From assembly GCA_046290435.1 (NCBI GenBank), contig JBKAGO010000001.1, positions 39,609 through 103,608 on the forward strand: a DNA stretch of 64,000 nucleotides. The letters are read 5' to 3'. Shown here piece by piece: positions 17,566-25,651 of this stretch. Source of the stretch: CAVQUE01 sp046290435 (lineage in GTDB: Bacteria > Actinomycetota > Acidimicrobiia > Acidimicrobiales > UBA8592). The notes under the pieces were generated by a model. It had not been told where the DNA came from. It saw nothing but the letters and a program-made list of their open reading frames with translations, and searched no databases. Each line of letters opens with the position of its first letter. The first letter of the stretch is position 1. The translations under genes and the position numbers were made by a program.

Positions 17566-18756
17566 GTGACCGACACCGAAGCACTGTGGTGGGGAACGAC
17601 CGCGACGTCCTTGCAAGCCGAGGGCGTGGCCCCGATGGCCGACTGGTCGAGGTGGGAACGCACCAAACGCGTCCCCGCGTCGGGCGACGGCAACGGGCTG
17701 GCCACCAACCACGCCGACGACTTCGGGTTGCTGGCCTCGCTGGGGCTGACCCACACGAAGCTGACCCTCGAGTGGGCCCGCCTCGAGCCCGAGCCGGGCA
17801 AGATCGACACCGACGCGTTCGACCACTACGACGAGCTCTTCACCTCCGCCGAACGGGCCGGCCTGTCGGTCATCGCCACCCTGCAGTCGGGCACGCTGCC
17901 GGGCTGGTACAGCGAGGACACGCCCGGACACCGCGACGAGCGGGGCCGCGAGTACCTCTGGGCCCGCCAGGTCGACCGCTGCGCCGAACGATGGGGCGAC
18001 CGTGTCGCCATCTGGGTGCCGATCGACGACCCCGTCGGCTGGGCCATCCGCGGGCATCTGTTGGGAAGCCGTCCGCCGGGGCGGCGCGACGCAGAGACCT
18101 GCGCGCTGGCCGTCGAGGGTGCACTGCTGGCCAACTACGAGGCGCACCGGCTCCTGGCCTCGGGCGACGCCCCCGTCATGGCGGTGTTCGGCACGCCGAC
18201 GATCTTCGGCCACGGCCCCGAGCCGGACGCCAAGCGCCGCTGGTGGCACGAGATGCTTTTCGGCACCTGGATGTCGGCGCTACGCGACGGCGAACTGGTC
18301 ATTCCCGGGATGGCCGCCAGGGAGCGGCCCGAGATGGCCGGCACCTTCGATCTGATCGGGCTGGCCCACGATCATCCAGTCGCCGTCGACCGCACCGGGG
18401 CGCTGCACCCCTACCCCGCCGACGGTCGCCGCAGCGACACCGGGTTCACGCCGGTGGTCGACGAGCTGGGCGAGCTGATCTCCTATGTCGCCAGCGAGCT
18501 GCCCGGCCGGGAGCTCGTCATCGCCGGCCACGGCGTGGCCACCACCGACGACGAGTGGCGCGAGCAGATCGTCACCGACACCGTCGAGCTGCTGGTCGAC
18601 GCCGTCGACCACGGCGTGCCCGTCGTCGGCTACCTACACGACACCGGCATCGACGGCTACGAAGGCCCGAAGGGCTTCACCACCCACCGCGGCCTGATCG
18701 CCCGCGACCGCACCCCGAAGCCGTCGGCCGAGTGGCTGCGGGACCGCCTGGCCTGA
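17566..18756 (+). CDS. GH1-like protein lacking the catalytic glutamates
   Basis: 396 residues from GTG 17566. The fold signature of family 1 glycosidases is clear (WWGTTATSLQAEG, then DDFGLLASLGLTHTKLTLEW), but the acid/base motif NEP is DDP (Asp154-Asp155) and the nucleophile motif TENG is replaced by AGHG in ELVIAGHGVATTD. Both catalytic Glu are missing, so ordinary beta-glucosidase activity is not expected. The reading frame is intact and codon use normal, so it looks maintained, perhaps as a binding protein. Divergent from the VWA gene. Confidence 0.75.
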   Translation: MTDTEALWWGTTATSLQAEGVAPMADWSRWERTKRVPASGDGNGLATNHADDFGLLASLGLTHTKLTLEWARLEPEPGKIDTDAFDHYDELFTSAERAGLSVIATLQSGTLPGWYSEDTPGHRDERGREYLWARQVDRCAERWGDRVAIWVPIDDPVGWAIRGHLLGSRPPGRRDAETCALAVEGALLANYEAHRLLASGDAPVMAVFGTPTIFGHGPEPDAKRRWWHEMLFGTWMSALRDGELVIPGMAARERPEMAGTFDLIGLAHDHPVAVDRTGALHPYPADGRRSDTGFTPVVDELGELISYVASELPGRELVIAGHGVATTDDEWREQIVTDTVELLVDAVDHGVPVVGYLHDTGIDGYEGPKGFTTHRGLIARDRTPKPSAEWLRDRLA

Positions 18757-18963
18757 GGTCTTCAGCCGCCTCGAGGCCGCTGACCACTGGGGTCTGACTC
18801 ACAGTCAAGTCCCCCCCTTACCCGTCTGAACGACGACGCGGCGCCCTTCAGCCCCCGTCCCACGGGGATGAGGGGCTCCAGCGCGTTCGTCCACTCCCCA
18901 AGGTCCATGCGAGGTTCCCCGATATGACCCGATCTCTCTGCGTTGTGGCCCCGGACGGGCTGA
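18757..18963. other. Intergenic stretch with a repeat scar
   Basis: No gene seen. Positions 18784-18796 (CCACTGGGGTCTG) resemble the outer end of the REPIN-like repeats found elsewhere, apparently truncated. GC content starts to fall toward the next feature. Confidence 0.4.
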
Positions 18964-19209
18964 GACGAGCGACATGGAGCGATCGCGAACGTTGGCCTCG
19001 AGACTATTGGAACGCAGGGCGTTGATCAGAACATTGATGTTCGCTACAAGAACCTGCAAGTCCGCGTGTTCAACGGATTGACGAGTTTTGCACAGTGGGA
19101 GAATTGGGGTTCGGTAGCGCAGCAGCCGAACTGTGTTAGTCCGTCGTACAAGGTGACAGCGCCGCAGCCGAATCAGCGCCGGGCTTTTCTTGCACCATGG
19201 GGGTCATGA
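18964..19209 (+). pseudogene. 3' remnant of a gene, lacking a start
   Basis: An 81-codon open frame with no start codon reads ...TIGTQGVDQNIDVRYKNLQV and ends NQRRAFLAPWGS, then TGA. The stop overlaps the ATG of the next gene as ATGA, a typical operon junction, so this looks like the real 3' end of a gene whose 5' part is lost. Codon use is less GC-rich than in neighbours. No family recognised. An internal GTG (QVR-V-FNG) could allow a product of about 45 residues. Confidence 0.45.
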
Positions 19210-19946
19210 TGCGTTTGCGAATGGGTTTGATGGGTGCCGGTCTAGCAGCATGTGCCCTGGTGGCCGGTTGTGGAGACAATGGGGATGACAGGACCGCAGT
19301 CGTGGGTCAGGCCGCTGAGGAGCCCGTCGAGGAGCCTGCTGTGGAGGCGCCCGTTGTTGACGAGCGTCCTGGTTGTGCAGGTGCTTCGACTCAGGGGATC
19401 TCTGTTGTGGATGAACCGATTGAGCCGAGCGCGAGGCGAGGGTCCCTCCAAATTGTTCCCTTGCCTCTTCTTGCAGCTAGCGCGGAGGACGCTGCGTCGG
19501 TTGGCACCGATTCTGTAGCAGGGCTACCTCTGCAACAGGTTGTCCGCCAGAATGGCGCTGCTGCCTTCTTCTTCGCCGACGCTCCGATTGAGTCTGAGGC
19601 GATGGGGTCGGCAGCTGAAGCAACGGCTGGGGGGGATGTCGTTGCGCTGCTCGCAGCCCCTAACCCTGATGGGGCAGATCGGATCGACGGCCTTCGAGAG
19701 CGTCAGCGGATTGCGCAGGAAGACGACCGTGAACTCTCCGAGTTGGTAAACGCAGAGACCGCCTTGGCCTTCACGATTATCGATATCGGAGACGGCGAAG
19801 GAACGGTCAGCCTTGATGATCAGCACGAAGGTGGCGCTCGTCCGGCCCGCGTGATGTGGCATGCCGATGGAACGGACTTCACCCTTCTCGGCGAGATAGA
19901 TCCCCTGCAGCTGATCGATGAAGCCCGATCCCTGGTGTGTAGCTGA
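19206..19946 (+). CDS. Predicted lipoprotein of unknown function
   Basis: 246 residues from ATG 19206, chosen because it overlaps the preceding stop; ATG 19197 is an in-frame alternative. Signal peptide ends ALVAGC with a lipidated Cys, followed by an acidic Glu/Val/Pro linker. The mature part has no recognisable domain. DNA here is less GC-rich and uses more A/T-ending codons than flanking genes, which suggests acquisition. Confidence 0.65.
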   Translation: MMRLRMGLMGAGLAACALVAGCGDNGDDRTAVVGQAAEEPVEEPAVEAPVVDERPGCAGASTQGISVVDEPIEPSARRGSLQIVPLPLLAASAEDAASVGTDSVAGLPLQQVVRQNGAAAFFFADAPIESEAMGSAAEATAGGDVVALLAAPNPDGADRIDGLRERQRIAQEDDRELSELVNAETALAFTIIDIGDGEGTVSLDDQHEGGARPARVMWHADGTDFTLLGEIDPLQLIDEARSLVCS

Positions 19947-20271
19947 CCTGAGACTCGCAGCGTCATCTGCCTCTCTGCGTTGGGCAGCTGGCCTTCACGA
20001 TTGCGGATCGTGTCGTTCGTCCGCGGCCAGTCCGGCTCCGTTGCCGACGGGGGCGCATTTGCGCGTGGCCTGTAGATGGGCGTGATTTCGGGGTTGGTGG
20101 GTACAACGTTGGTGGTTGTGCGGCGCTGTGTGCGGCTGTCCAACGGTATTGGGGTCAAGTCGTACATTCAACCAACTCAGCACACAACGGCCTCCAGGCC
20201 GATCACCACTGGGGTCAAGTCGTACCCCGTCGTGCTCACGGGCCGCTCGGGCCACGGCGCCGAGACGACGC
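19947..20271. other. Intergenic stretch with a damaged REPIN-like repeat
   Basis: No gene seen. 20151-20178 is a complete left arm of the dispersed repeat (with one base change) and 20211-20225 repeats its first 15 bp in direct orientation, without the expected inverted right arm. A weak hairpin CACGAT/ATCGTG lies at 19996-20012. Confidence 0.6.
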
Positions 20272-21360
20272 TCAGGCCGGCACTGCCGCCTCGGCCATGA
20301 GCTCGGCTGCCAGGAGCTCCAGCGTGCGGCGGCGACCGGCGCTCGAGTCGGCGGGCTCGTCGATGCGCAGGCCGGCGCCGGCGCTGATCATGACCTCGTC
20401 GACGCCGAAGTGGGCGGCGAGCTCTCGCACCTGGGCGGCGGCGGCGGCCGCCTCGCCGATGATCCAGCGCTTGCGCATCGAGGCGATGATCTGTTCCTGC
20501 ATGGCGTCGAGTGGGACCATGGCCGCCTCCTCGACACGGTCGAGCGCCGTCAGCGGACGGCCGGTGCGCAGGCGAGACATCTGGATGAGGTTGGGCAGCG
20601 CCCGGGCCTCGGCCTCGGCCTCGGTGTCGGCCACACACGCGTTGACGGTGAGGAAGGTCCGGGGTTCGGCGAGGTGCTCGCCGGGGGTGAACCGCGTCCG
20701 GTAGATGTCGAGCGCCCGTTCGGTGCCCTCACCGGAGAAGTGGTGGGCGAACACGTAGGGCAGCCCCATCTGGGCAGCGACGGTGGCCGAGTAGTCGCTG
20801 GAGCCCAGCAGCCACACCTCGGGGGTACCCGCCGCCGAGGGAGTGGCCCGGATCTCGTAGGTCCGACCGCCGCCGAGATCGAGCTCGGCGCCGTCGGCAC
20901 TCAGCAGGGCGATGATGTCGCGCACGTGCTGGGGGAAGCGCTCGACGTCGGTGGTGGTGCCGCTCTGGCGCAACAGCGCAGAGACGACCTGGTCGCTACC
21001 GGGGGCGCGGCCGATACCCAGGTCGATCCGTCCCGGTGCACCGGCCTCGAGTGCGGCGAACTGCTCGGCGACGACCAGCGGGGCGTGGTTGGGCAGCATC
21101 ACGCCGCCCGAACCCACCCGGATGCGGGTGGTCGACGCCGCGGTCAGACCGATCATGATGGGCGGCGTCGTCGACGCCACCGACGCCATGTTGTGGTGCT
21201 CGGCGAACCAGTAGCGCCGGTAGCCGAGTGCGTCCGCGCAGCGGGCCAGGGCGATGGACGAGGCCACGGCGTCGGCGGTGCTCTGGCCGTGCGACACCGG
21301 GACGAGGTCGAGGACGGACAGCGCAAGACGGGACACGGGGGCCGGAGCGGATTCCATCAT
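20272..21360 (-). CDS. LLM-class flavin-dependent oxidoreductase
   Basis: 362 residues. Luciferase-like TIM barrel with YWFAEHHNMASVASTTPP near the N terminus, the diagnostic motif of the MsnO8/YhbW-type subfamily, and later GIGRAPGSD and VWLLGSSDYSATVAAQMGLP. Uses reduced flavin (FMN or F420) in a monooxygenase or reductase reaction; substrate unknown. ATG at 21360 or 21357. It stands alone, ending next to a damaged repeat. Confidence 0.88.
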   Translation of the reverse strand: MMESAPAPVSRLALSVLDLVPVSHGQSTADAVASSIALARCADALGYRRYWFAEHHNMASVASTTPPIMIGLTAASTTRIRVGSGGVMLPNHAPLVVAEQFAALEAGAPGRIDLGIGRAPGSDQVVSALLRQSGTTTDVERFPQHVRDIIALLSADGAELDLGGGRTYEIRATPSAAGTPEVWLLGSSDYSATVAAQMGLPYVFAHHFSGEGTERALDIYRTRFTPGEHLAEPRTFLTVNACVADTEAEAEARALPNLIQMSRLRTGRPLTALDRVEEAAMVPLDAMQEQIIASMRKRWIIGEAAAAAAQVRELAAHFGVDEVMISAGAGLRIDEPADSSAGRRRTLELLAAELMAEAAVPA

Positions 21361-21466
21361 TCGATAGTGCCAGAAGCGACCCCGAACGACACGGCGCCGA
21401 CCCACGACCGCCCCGGCCGCCGGCCATCGGTCCCGGCCACTGACCGTCGTTCGTCTCTCGGCGGGC

Positions 21467-22042
21467 TCAGCTGCCGAGATTCTCCGGGGGGACCCACGGC
21501 GCCGGGATGTGCGGCTCGAGGGCGCTGCGGACGCCCTCGAGTTCGTCGGCGGCCATCTCGGGCCACGGGAACGTGACGATCGTCGGGCCGGGGGCTCCCG
21601 GCCCATCCGCCTCGCCGACGCAGTCGTCGGCAGGCCGGTGCGGGGTGACGCGGAACTCGGCCAACGCGATCGGAGCCGGGAAGCGCAGCCCGTTGGCCAC
21701 GGAGAACTGGCCCGAGCGCCTGGTGGTCCAGGCCTCGATGTCGGCGACCACGACGCTCGTCGTGCCGTCACGCAGTCGCCCACCCGCCAGACGGATCTCG
21801 GGGTTCAGGACCTCGGCCTGACCGAGGACCGAGACCCAGAGCGCGGCAACACCGCCGAGGAGTGCGAAGCAGATCGCCAGGCCCACCGCGATGGCCCCAC
21901 TCCCGGCGAGCCGTGTGATGGCTGTGACGGCCACTGCCGGCGCTGCGAACCAGACACCCAGCTTGCGCCACCGTCGCCGGCCGGCGTCAGGATCGACCTG
22001 CCGTTGCCACAGGAGCAGGCCGTCGCCGTCGCGTCCGTTCAC
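21467..22042 (-). CDS. Predicted membrane protein
   Basis: About 191 residues from GTG 22042; the start is uncertain because longer in-frame starts overlap the upstream gene. Two hydrophobic helices (WFAAPAVAVTAITRLAG and GLAICFALLGGVAALWVSVL) are followed by a soluble C-terminal domain ending IPAPWVPPENLGS. It resembles small DUF3093-type actinobacterial membrane proteins in layout, but I cannot confirm this. Downstream of the SEC-C protein on the same strand. Confidence 0.5.
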   Translation of the reverse strand: MNGRDGDGLLLWQRQVDPDAGRRRWRKLGVWFAAPAVAVTAITRLAGSGAIAVGLAICFALLGGVAALWVSVLGQAEVLNPEIRLAGGRLRDGTTSVVVADIEAWTTRRSGQFSVANGLRFPAPIALAEFRVTPHRPADDCVGEADGPGAPGPTIVTFPWPEMAADELEGVRSALEPHIPAPWVPPENLGS

Positions 22043-22106
22043 GACGCGACAGGGTCCGACTTCTCGGTGCCGCCTTCCGAGCCGCTCGCCGAAGTCCCCC
22101 GGGGCA

Positions 22107-25031
22107 TCAGCGATCGAGCCCCAGCGCAGCGCGGAGCCGGTCAGGGCGCAGGCCGAACATCTCGCCGTCATCGAGATCGGGGAACGAGTCGATGAGACGG
22201 CGGACCTGCTCGCGTCGGGTCGGATCGGCCGCGGCTTCCCTGGGCGTGATGTCGCCGAGCGCCGGGACGGGCTGGGACAGCCACTGCTCCTCGAACATGG
22301 CCATGATCTCCTCGCGCTCGTCGAGCGACAGCGACGGACCGGGGGAACCGACGCCGCTGCCGGCCATCGACTCGGCGGCCTCGACCATGGCTTCGAGCGG
22401 CTGCCGCTCGTCGGAGATCACGACCAACCCCTCGACGCGGTCCCGCAACTCGGCCAGCACCCGATCGGCGCGTGCGTCGGCGTTGGTTTCGATCAGCAGG
22501 CCTTCCTCGTCGAGGGTCAGCGTGGCCCGCACGATCGACTCGTCGGCGTTGAGCGGATGCATCGCCCGCCACGTCCCATCACCTGGCACGTTGTCCTCGT
22601 CGGGTTCGTAGAGCTCGTCGAGCACCTGGCCGGCGGCGACGGGATCGGGCACTGCAGCCTCGATGGTCACGACGACCATCGGCTCGCCCTCTCGGGTCGA
22701 CAGCTGGGGTGTCGCCTCGAGCGAGCGGGCGAAGGTCATGAGCCCGAAGGCATCGGCATCGTCGCACAACGCGATGGCCTCGGTCTCGCGACCGGGCGCA
22801 ACCAGGACGACACCGCCGATCAACACATGGCCGGCACCGTCGGGCACAACGTGGAGCAGCGCCATCTGTCCGGGCTGTACGTGGTGGGTGAGGGCGCGCT
22901 CGCGCACGTCGAGCTCGTCGCCGGTGCGGAGATCGCGCACGGTGAAACCCTCGTCGCGGCGGACGTCGACGAACTCGAACACCGAACGCTCGGTCAGCAG
23001 CCAGGCCTCGACCAGGAGGCGCTCGTCGTCGGGCAGCAGCGCACCACGCTCGAACAGGAACCGGCGGGCGAGTTCCAGCTCGGTCAGCGCCACGTCGAAC
23101 ACCAGCGGATCGGAGAACGACGCTGCGACGCTGCGGGCATCGTCGGGGTCGACCGCCCGGGCGGTGGCGAGGTCGTAGAGCGTGTTCTCGACGTGACCCC
23201 CGCGGGCGCAGCGGCTGAGCCAACTGGTCTGCTTGCGGCAGATCCAGTCGATGCGATCCTCGAGCGGGACGATCGCGGGCCGACCCAGGTGGCACGCCTT
23301 GTACTTGCGGCCCGAGCCGCACCAGCACGGGTCGTTGCGGCCGATCCGGGTCGACGGCGTCGCCGCCGACGCGTAGCGCTGGACGAGCTCGAGCTCGCCG
23401 GGGTCGCCGGTGAGGCGCGACCACAGCCGAGCTGCGGTCGCAGCGTCGCCCCGATCCGAGGCGTACCAGGCCAACCGGTCGACGAGCAGGAGCGAGTCGG
23501 GGTCGGCGGCGAAGCCGGCCCGGAAGTGCTCCTCGGCGACCTCGACGTCGGGGACAGCCTCGGCGAGCAGGCCTGCCAGGGTCCTGGCCGCCGCTTCCTG
23601 GGGTCGGCGTGTCGCCGCGGCCACGAGATCGTCGCCCAGGGCCAGCGCGTAGGCGGGGTCGTCGCCGTCGTCGGCACTGTAGAGCTCGACCGCGACGAGC
23701 TCGGCGACCTCGCCTGCCTCGTCGCCCAACAGCGCGAAGAGCCGCCGTGCGGCCACCGGGTCATCGGCGAAATAGCGGAACTCGATGATGTCCAGCGCAT
23801 CGATCGCGTGGTCGACGATCTCGGCCGACGAGGCCGCTGCGCGCAGGCGAGCCGATCGACGGACGCGGTCGTAGTAGTCCCACGCACCTGCGTCGAGAGC
23901 GATGCGGCCGGTGCGCCGATCGAGCCCGGCGCGTTCGGCGAGCTCGGTGATCGGCAGGTGCGGCACGGCGAAGGTGTCGGGAGCCTCGACGACCATCGCT
24001 GCCATGACCTCGAGGAGGCGTTGAGGGGTACCCAGCTCGGCGGCCTCGGCGGCGCAGGCGCGGGCGAGGCGATCGGCGAGCGCATCGGCATCGGATCCGC
24101 CCGCCAGGTCGGATTCGTCGATGCGTTCGACGGTGACGACGCCGTCGGTGTCGACGCGCACGGCCAGCAGGTCGCCCACGGCGAAGCCCGCCAGCCAGCC
24201 GCTCTCGCGTTGCCCCCAACCCAGGTGATCGTCGTCGAGCGAGAAGACGTCGAGCTCGGACCCGTCCGTCAGCCACAGGTCGTCGTGATGGCTGAACAAC
24301 GCCAGATCGTTGGCGACGCACATGAGCGCACCGAGCTCGATCTCGGCCTCGTTGATGCGGTGCGTGAGAACCGACCGGGCCGACACCGTCGGCAGGTGGA
24401 CGACGGCGTCGTCACCGACGATGGCGACCTCGTCGAACTCGATGAGGTGATCGATGATCATCGCCGCCAAACGCCCGAGGAGGCTCTCGACAGCCGGCCG
24501 TTCGCAGCGGGCCGCGACGGCGTCGGCGGCGGCGGCGATACCGATCCCGGGATGGTCGGCGAGGACTTCGGCCACGGTGTCCTCGAGCTCGTCCCTGGAG
24601 GGCAGGGGCAACGTCCGGTACCGCTCGGCGAGCATCTCGACCGCGCCCGCCTCCCGGGCACCGTCGGCGTCGCCGGCGCCGAGGATCTCCTCGAGGTGGT
24701 GCATCATCACGATGGCGAGCTCACCCAGGGCGTCACGATCATCGCTACCGGCAGCGACACAGCGTTTGGCCGCTTCCCATGCCTCGGGCGGCTCGTCGCC
24801 GAGGATCTGGCGGATCACCGGGACGTACGCGATGAGGCTGCCGAGCTGATCGGGAGGTTCGAAGTCGAAATCGTCGGGCAGGTCGAGGTCGTCGGCGAGC
24901 CCGTCGAGATCGACGGCATCGGACGGGGGGCCGATGACCCGCTGTACCCAGTCGAGCAGTTCGTCGTCGTCGTCGATGTCGACGGGGGCGACGTCCACCC
25001 CGAAGACGAACCGGCAGCGTTCGGTGTCCAT
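22107..25031 (-). CDS. Large SEC-C motif protein
   Basis: 974 residues, acidic (pI low by inspection). An SEC-C zinc finger is near residue 567 (IGRNDPCWCGSGRKYKACH), the metal-binding motif shared with the SecA C terminus. The region before it looks like a helical repeat (TPR-like Ala/Asp-rich), and the region after it is a globular domain of unknown type. Similar long SEC-C proteins occur in actinobacteria without assigned function. No signal peptide or membrane segments. Confidence 0.75.
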   Translation of the reverse strand: MDTERCRFVFGVDVAPVDIDDDDELLDWVQRVIGPPSDAVDLDGLADDLDLPDDFDFEPPDQLGSLIAYVPVIRQILGDEPPEAWEAAKRCVAAGSDDRDALGELAIVMMHHLEEILGAGDADGAREAGAVEMLAERYRTLPLPSRDELEDTVAEVLADHPGIGIAAAADAVAARCERPAVESLLGRLAAMIIDHLIEFDEVAIVGDDAVVHLPTVSARSVLTHRINEAEIELGALMCVANDLALFSHHDDLWLTDGSELDVFSLDDDHLGWGQRESGWLAGFAVGDLLAVRVDTDGVVTVERIDESDLAGGSDADALADRLARACAAEAAELGTPQRLLEVMAAMVVEAPDTFAVPHLPITELAERAGLDRRTGRIALDAGAWDYYDRVRRSARLRAAASSAEIVDHAIDALDIIEFRYFADDPVAARRLFALLGDEAGEVAELVAVELYSADDGDDPAYALALGDDLVAAATRRPQEAAARTLAGLLAEAVPDVEVAEEHFRAGFAADPDSLLLVDRLAWYASDRGDAATAARLWSRLTGDPGELELVQRYASAATPSTRIGRNDPCWCGSGRKYKACHLGRPAIVPLEDRIDWICRKQTSWLSRCARGGHVENTLYDLATARAVDPDDARSVAASFSDPLVFDVALTELELARRFLFERGALLPDDERLLVEAWLLTERSVFEFVDVRRDEGFTVRDLRTGDELDVRERALTHHVQPGQMALLHVVPDGAGHVLIGGVVLVAPGRETEAIALCDDADAFGLMTFARSLEATPQLSTREGEPMVVVTIEAAVPDPVAAGQVLDELYEPDEDNVPGDGTWRAMHPLNADESIVRATLTLDEEGLLIETNADARADRVLAELRDRVEGLVVISDERQPLEAMVEAAESMAGSGVGSPGPSLSLDEREEIMAMFEEQWLSQPVPALGDITPREAAADPTRREQVRRLIDSFPDLDDGEMFGLRPDRLRAALGLDR

Positions 25032-25071
25032 CGCGAGACGCTACCGCCGCACCGGCCTCTGGTTGCGGGTG

Positions 25072-25566
25072 TCAGCGCGAGGTAGCGCCGTGGCGGGCCA
25101 TCGACCAGTTGTGCAGCGCCACGCCGTGGCGCACGAGACCGTTACGGGCGATCACGACGAAGCCATGGCGTTCGAACACGGGCCGAGCGGCGTCGCTGGC
25201 CTCGACGGACAGCGCGGCGATCCCCTGCTGCTCGGCGGCATCGAGCAGCGCCGCCACCAGACGACCGCCGACGCCGATGCCGACCGCCTCGGGGGCGCAA
25301 TAGAGGTGGTCTATGTGGCCGTCGGGCTCCAGGTCGCCGTAGCCGACCACGGCGCCCGATGCGTCGACGGCGACGAGCGTGAGGCGACCGTCAGCCAGAC
25401 GGGCCAGAACGTCGCCGAGCACGGGCGGGGACGGGGCCCACGCCTCGACCTGCGCCGCGCTGTAGTGGCGAATGCCGACCTGGCGTACCGAATCGAAGAA
25501 CACCCGGGCGATGCGGTGCTCGTCGCCTGCCCGATACGGGCGGATCTCGATCTCGTCCGCTCCCAT
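25072..25566 (-). CDS. GNAT-family N-acetyltransferase
   Basis: 164 residues from ATG 25566, with GGGAG immediately upstream. GNAT fold: motif A/B region DHLYCAPEAVGIGVGGRLVA with the acetyl-CoA pyrophosphate loop, then LSVEASDAARPVFERHGF. The C-terminal NGLVRHGVALHNWSMAR is typical of YafP/ElaA-like members. Substrate unknown. Divergent from the GH3 gene across 85 bp. Confidence 0.85.
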   Translation of the reverse strand: MGADEIEIRPYRAGDEHRIARVFFDSVRQVGIRHYSAAQVEAWAPSPPVLGDVLARLADGRLTLVAVDASGAVVGYGDLEPDGHIDHLYCAPEAVGIGVGGRLVAALLDAAEQQGIAALSVEASDAARPVFERHGFVVIARNGLVRHGVALHNWSMARHGATSR

Positions 25567-25651
25567 GTGCTCCCCCGCTGCGATCCGACGGGCACGGTAC
25601 CGTTCCGGCGGCGATCCGTCCGCGCCGGGACGGCCGAACCAGGGGGACCTC

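Noticed and set aside
15245..17569. Long plus-strand open frame opposite the VWA gene
   Set aside because: Antisense shadow of a high-GC gene: Leu/Gly/Arg/His-rich, no domain, no ribosome site, while the minus-strand frame has a clear VWA domain.
17566..18756. Active beta-glucosidase
   Set aside because: Both catalytic glutamates of GH1 are absent.
18805..19059. 84-codon minus-strand frame
   Set aside because: Overlaps the more protein-like plus-strand remnant, has no ribosome site and an arginine-rich random composition.
21891..25085. 1064-codon plus-strand frame opposite the SEC-C gene
   Set aside because: No motif and shadow-type composition; the minus strand has the SEC-C zinc motif and normal codon bias.
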